Shown here piece after piece: positions 58,309 through 64,000 of a DNA stretch of 64,000 nucleotides. Position 1 is the first letter of the stretch, and the number at the start of each line of letters is the position of its first letter. The stretch lies in NCBI GenBank assembly GCA_904063045.1, contig CAJFCJ010000055.1, positions 8,802-72,801 on the forward strand, read 5' to 3'. Position numbers and translations under genes: made by a program. The notes beneath the pieces were generated by a model that worked only from the letters and a program-made list of their open reading frames with translations, was not told where the DNA came from and searched no databases. The stretch is from Dimorphilus gyrociliatus. Taxonomy: Eukaryota; Annelida; Polychaeta; Dinophilidae.

Positions 58309-58656
58309 TTTGACTTATAGTAGAACAGATACACAATATGTCTAATGTCAATCTAACTATACTTTTCATACTTCTGTATTTATGGACTTTTTTCTCTTTC
58401 TTTTATTAAACATATTAGAGAGGATAGAATAGAAAGAGAATATGAAAATATAAATGTTTAGCATAATTGTAAGATGTGCATTTCTAAGCTAAACAGTTTG
58501 GATTCTGACTGATAAGAGTTTGGTGAATTTTTAAATTAAAACTCTATTAGTCTTCATTGCAATTTATTAGTAGATTAAACACGTACAACACTTAAATATC
58601 TTTACAAATCTTCTTAGACATTAAATTCTTTTGGATTTGTATTTTTTGTATTTTCA
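58309..58656. other. 3' flank of the polycystin-like gene
   Basis: No gene. It holds the likely 3' UTR of the gene that ends at about 58657. Confidence 0.4.
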
Positions 58657-61600
58657 AACATATGGATCAATTTTGAATAAATTTTCTGAATTATGATGAT
58701 TAATTTTCTTTTGATAATCTTTTGATTTGCAAGTAGTCAATACTATATCAAATAGTTCTAAATCTCCATTAGAATCCCATGAAATAGCCAATTTTTCCAA
58801 AGCTGTTATTCTATTATATAATTCTAAAAAAATAATTCAGTAGTATAATATACTTAAATTAGATTATAAAAAAAATAAACCTTGAAATTTACACTCATTA
58901 TATACACTACATGTATTTTCTATTTTGTTAACATCAAAATCATCAGCATTCTTTGAAAATAATTTCTTTAAATTTTTTTGTAATATATTGAAAAACTTGA
59001 TGATCTTCTGGTAAAACAGTTGGATCAAGTTTTACAGCATTTAAAAATTCATTTAATGTTGTAATAAAAATATTTAATACTAAATATGTCATTACTGATG
59101 CATATGAAATTATATAAATTTTTCCCATAAATCCTCCATTATCAGATAATATATCAAAATCCAAATGTCCAAAAATGGTTACAATTAATGCATAGCAAGT
59201 AAATTTGAAATTTTTATAATTGTTTATATATCTACCAAAAATAATGTAACCCCAACAAGCATAGCCAATAAAAACAATACAAGTGCAAAATCCAATTGCT
59301 ATTAAATCTTTGCCTGATTTTTTTTAAAGTATTTACAAGAATTGAAATTGTTCTTGATATTTTTAGTAAACTCAGTACATGAAGTTCGCCAAAAAATCCA
59401 CTAAATGCTGCAAACATCATAAAATAGCTGTGAATGTTAAAGAGTGTTGATAAATTTATATATTCATTTCTAGAATTCATAACATTCTCAACAACTTTTA
59501 CACCAATTATTGTCCTCCATATATATAGTAGAACAGCACAAAGAAAACATACCAATGAGATTATTAGAAGAATACCAGGGAGTTTTGAATATTTCATAAA
59601 AGAATAAAAGCATAAAATAACTAATATAAGCCACACAAATATAGATATAATTTCAAATATAAGAGAAATTAATCCACCAAACCCAGTATATCTATAAAGT
59701 TGTAGTGAATCACTCCGAACAGTTACAATCACACCACCAACTGGTTTAAGTTCAAATTTCCATGTTGCCTGTGAAACAATTTCTTGATTCATAATTGTTA
59801 AATCTAATTGAACAAAACGGGTTTGTCGATCCAGCCAACCATATTTTTTCAAATGGTGTATAATTTCCATTGCATTATTTGCTTCTTGACCTTATGAAAT
59901 TGAATAACCTTTATGTTTTTCAGAATAAATGAAAGCATCATGAGTTGTATTCAAGTTAAACTCATTCCAATAAGTTGAAAAATTCATTTTAAGCTCATCA
60001 TTAATTGAATAATAACCAAAACAACTATGATTTAAAAAATAGTTTTTCAAATTTGTAGCTGCAATTTGGCAGTTTTGTCTTTTGACTCTCCTTTGAAAGA
60101 GTCTAACAACTGAAAATCTCATATGGTTCATTTCTCTTGTATGTTTAAGATCATACTTTGATAAATTCCTATCGTTATAATAAGTTTTTGGATAAATTTC
60201 TGGTATGGCATAGGTTACCATCCAATTCCAAAATTTTTCATAATTATTTACTTTGTTAATGTTTGGTATTGTATTGCAAATTGATTTATTCTGATAATAA
60301 GCCATAGGATTTTGATTGTTGTAGCATATGAACAGAGCAAATATTAAATAGACTACATGTAAAAAGATATTCTTTATCATATGATGCATTTTATCTTTCA
60401 GAATTTTGTCATTTTTTAAAGTATGAGTCTTATCCAATGCTTTCTTCAATCTCTCATGAATATTCAATTCTGTTAAAAATATTTTGAAATTATTTTAAAG
60501 TGTTTTTGTATCAATTCACTTACCTAAAGGAATGTGAGATAAATTTTCCATTTTTAATTTTTTCATATCTTTAATGTTTTGTTCATATTCAGTAAGATTT
60601 GTGTCTTTTTTAAACAAAATTGTTACTAAAAATGCAACAAGTATTACTTTGATTGGCTGAACAAAGATAATACTCTGTACAAATGACAAAATAAATGACA
60701 TCAACCATTTTAATGATTTCTCTTTTCCCCATTGGATTGAATATAAAATTGTAAAGAATGCTGCTGTTAATGCTGCAAGAAATGCTATAATCCATCCCAA
60801 TGGAATGGTGTACTTCCGCCATCTTTTTGAATTGAACAGCAATGTTATCAGAAGCAAACCAGGGAATACAACAATACTACTGGCCAAACCTACATATAGT
60901 TCATACATTGTGAATGTAACTGGTCCCAATGTTAATCCAAGTTTAGCATCAGTCTCTTTAGAATTTCTATAGAACATACAACTTGCAATCATTGATAAGA
61001 ATAGAGCAACAAAGCAAACTGATAATCTTTGTAGTCTTGTAAATTTTGATTTTGTTCTTCTTGTCCCAACAGATAACCATAAATGATCATCCATCAATTT
61101 TGTTTTAATTCCCTTTAAAAATTGTTCATCCATATCTGGTTTAGTTGCAACAAGAACTCTTTCTATTTGACAATCTAAATGTGTAGGAGATAGCCACTGA
61201 TCACAATCAAAATGATACCAAGAATTTTTTATAGATTTATCAATAATAATTATTCTTGATAAGAACCAAGGATCATATTCTTTTAATTCTAAGTTGATAT
61301 TCTCAAGAGATATTTTTATACATATAATTGATCCAATACTATTAGAAGTTGTCATTATAAATGATCTAGTTGATCCAGCTTCAAAAGAAACTACACTTTC
61401 TGAAATAAGACTTCGATTTTCTTATTGGATTTGGTTCCATAGCATGCCAAGTTTACTCTGGAATTTGTTCCACCATCTTTCTTATTTCCAGTGTAAACAT
61501 GTATAACATATTCATATTTATCATCTTTATGATTGTCCAATAGTGGTAATGGTGTCCACAGTAATCTATCCCTTTTGTCTAATCTTTTTTACTAGTAATG

Positions 61601-64000
61601 CAAAGGGAATGAAAAGAGCAAACAATGAACAAACTGTTCCAAATACAGCAGCATTGTCTGCTAATTTACTTGCAAAATCATCAAATACTGTTTCAAAATT
61701 AATGAGATTTGGTGCTAAATCTAATCCAGCTCCCAAACTTCCAAATAGATTACTTGTAAATTTTGCTTTTGATACTGTTGTCTCTTTATCAATTGAATTT
61801 CAAATGAAACAATATGATATAATAATTCCAATTCAATAAAACGTTAAAGACATAGTTAATTGATTGATAAATTGTTTCTTATTCTTTTTTTTACCATCTA
61901 ATATTCCATAAAATTCAAATACTACTCCTGGACTGGAATAAAATCCATGGATATAAAAACGGAGGTATTTAGCCCTTATAGGCTTATCAAATAGGGTTTG
62001 AATGGGAATAAATGTAACTCGTTCATTTGAAGCTTGAAAAACTATAATATTACCATCACTACCTCTTAATTTATCATCTAATGAGTCATAATTATATCCA
62101 ACTGCTAATGTGAATGATTCTACATAACCTGCCATCTCAGGGCTAGGAGCTAAACTTAGCCCATATAATTGGATTGGTAATGGCCATGTTACACCAAACC
62201 AATTTTCCCTTGAAGTTGCATAAAAACAGCTGCGTTCAAAAGAAAACTCTTTCATTTAAAAGAAAAGGCTCCAAAATGATTGTCATGTCTAAAATTTCCA
62301 TATCTGCCTTCAGAAGGTTTTGATGAACTAGCAGTGCTTGAAGCTGAAAAGCTGGAATCAGGCAGTTGGTCAATAATGTTATTTTGCATTGCACAAGTAT
62401 CAGATTCGCATTCAAATTGATAATGTCTAAAATGTGTGTTAAAGTTTAATTCTGGAAAGTTGTCGGCATACAATTTATCTATATGAAAATGACATCTTGC
62501 CAAATAATTATCCCATGAAACACTAGAGCAATTACCATATGTTCCAGAAATGCAAGCCTATATGAATAAGGAGAAACAAACATTACATTGCTGTTCATGA
62601 TTGGTATCAATACAATTAAATCATACTTTAAGACAAGCATCAAAAGAAATAATCTTGACTTTATACTGTCTAATATCTCTATAATTGTTTAGAAAATACC
62701 AATAAGGTCTGCAGCCAGTAGGGTCAACTTTTCATTTCAAAATGGCGGAGTAAGTGAGAGAAAGAGAGAGATTAAATAAAGTGTTACAATCTATAAAATT
62801 ACCAACTTTTGTTCATTTCACACAAATATCTAGCTGTGGGATGAAAATCTTTCACAGTTGACCAAACTCCATTTAGTGAACGTATCATAACAAAATCTTG
62901 ATTATTAACAATTGTATTTGCCGGTTGTTCAAAAATTTCGGAAATTTAATGGTGTATTATCGAATACGACAGAAGTCGCCCAGGGCAGAAGTCGCCCAGG
63001 ACAGAAGTCGCCCAGACATTGATAGAAGTCGCCCAGAGCTGTGACAGAAGTCGCCCAGAAGTGTGATAGAAGTCACCCAGGACTATGACAGAAGTCGCCC
63101 AGAAGTGTACTAGAAGTTTACAGTATGCTTAATAAAATGCAAAATATATGAAAATAATTTATGAAGTAGTTTGTATTTATTATTTGTAATCTCTGAGTGA
63201 TAATGAAAGAAATTGTTTTACCAGTTTTTTTTTGTAGAGTAATGTTTTACCACTTGATTTGTTGTGAAAATTGAATTGTTAGCTATTCGAATTAAGTGAT
63301 TTTCTGCATTGTAATCCTTCAAAAGTAACAATTGTTTTGATAAAAATATTAGTCTCTTTAAAATCATGTATATATCTTACAATTTTTTTTAATTCTCATG
63401 ATCTTTGACATAAGAGGTATTTGAAAGAAATTTATCAACATGGCAAAATTCTGCTTTGAATGTAGAAACAAATTTAATAAATTAAATGAAATGCATAAGA
63501 TTTTTAGTTTAAAACTCAATACTGTACTTTGTATTGTGATTGTGGGAATTTTCTGCTGTACTGATCCAAATAGAACCTCAAGTTTGTGCACAAGTTTAAG
63601 CAAATAAATGATATTTATGTGAAACCTTCAACAGAATGCCAGTATTTTATTTTAATTCATCACTATTTAGTTATTATTAAATGATGCATTCTATATTTAT
63701 TAATACTTATTATATATTTCAATTGTCAGAAATCAATAGAAACAAAGAACAAACACATTATGTCTTCTACAGTTCTAGGCGACTTCTGTCATAGTCCTGG
63801 GCGACTTCTATCACAGTTCTGGGCGACTTCTGTCACAGCTCTGGGCGACTTCTATCAATTTCTGGGCGACTTCTGTCCTGGGCGACTTCTGCCCTGGGCG
63901 ACTTCTGTTGTTCCCTGTATTATCGTGCCATGTAAAATCTTTGGAATAGTTTCCTGTTGTTCCTATTCTCCTTAGGCCTAAAAAGTAGTAATTCTTAGTC
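58657..64000 (-). pseudogene. Polycystin-1-like receptor channel: C-type lectin, F5/8C, PLAT, 11-TM polycystin channel
   Basis: Minus strand, 5' end beyond the window. In order: C-type lectin exon (63926-64000 plus 62809-62962, split by a transposon); an exon with CISGTYGNCSSVSWDN and an F5/8-type C (discoidin) domain at about 61880-62400; a first TM segment near 61600-61660; PLAT at about 61110-61550 (YEYVIHVYTGNKKDGGTNS); TM segments at 60560-61040; the polycystin extracellular TOP domain (59780-60450); channel helices S2-S6 to about 58990; and a short C-terminal exon (58657-58826). Polycystin-1-family proteins act in membrane or ciliary sensing. Lesions: shifts near 62252, 61560, 61395, 59325 and 58945, each cured by one extra A, a T-run shift near 62935, and a TAA at 59889-59891 in the TOP domain. 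Pseudogene, or an unpolished assembly of a live gene. Confidence 0.8.
62963..63915. mobile_element. 953-bp non-autonomous transposon with arrayed inverted ends and 10-bp target duplication
   Basis: Left end (62966-63118): seven tandem units of GACAGAAGTCGCCCAGG type. Right end (63765-63910): the same units in reverse complement. Flanked by TGTATTATCG at 62953-62962 and 63916-63925. The interior of about 650 bp is AT-rich and non-coding, with a diverged LTR-B piece at about 63500-63600. Duplication length and end structure fit a MULE-mobilised element. It interrupts the lectin exon of the polycystin-like gene between codons for W-H and the following D-N-T. Confidence 0.9.

Noticed and set aside
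61543-61839. Plus-strand gene of 98 codons
   Set aside because: It is antisense to the pre-PLAT transmembrane exon of the polycystin-like gene, which has clear family similarity.
62966-63118. CRISPR-like array of GACAGAAGTCGCCCAGG units
   Set aside because: Units are nearly contiguous with variable short spacers, recur inverted at 63765-63910 and are bounded by a target duplication. It is a transposon end in a eukaryotic genome.

Overview
The window looks like nuclear DNA of an invertebrate animal. It is strongly AT-rich, its genes have GT-AG introns (one measured at 77 bp) and TATA-type promoters, and it encodes animal receptor families: a NACHT-LRR immune sensor, rhodopsin-like GPCRs, an LDLa/LRR seven-pass receptor, a RING/B-box protein and a polycystin-1-like channel receptor. 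I cannot name the lineage from sequence alone. At least half of the window is transposon-derived.

Layout. 0-4.6 kb: two MULE-type DNA transposons (C4 zinc finger + FLYWCH + DDE transposase). 5-11.7 kb: a minus-strand NACHT-LRR gene whose LRR exon is split by a solo LTR at 5694-6600. 13-17.4 kb: two fold-back elements ending in tandem arrays; one carries pieces of an env-like retroelement gene, the other a Tc1 remnant. 19.0-21.65 kb: a complete-ended MULE with a 10-bp target duplication. 22-32 kb: relics (an SRCR/LCCL-like receptor fragment, a TRIM-like gene, a possible ligand-binding domain, LTR fragments, palindromic MITEs). 33-39 kb: decayed receptor-like exons, MULE fragments and MITEs. 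39.7-46.8 kb: a Ty3/gypsy retroelement with gag, pol and an env-like region. 47-57 kb: two intact intronless GPCR paralogues flanking a multi-exon LDLa/LRR 7TM receptor and lectin-, SRCR- and LCCL-like exons. 57.4-58.3 kb: nested transposon debris. 58.6-64 kb: a polycystin-1-like gene running off the right edge, its C-type lectin exon split by a 953-bp transposon.

Two themes run through the window. First, several DNA transposon families each end in their own tandem array of a short unit, with 8-10 bp target duplications, which is MULE-like behaviour. Second, in the polycystin gene, the TRIM-like gene, the first MULE and the gene at 33 kb, most frameshifts are cured by adding one A to an A-run. 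That suggests homopolymer under-calling in the assembly, so some genes called broken here may be intact.
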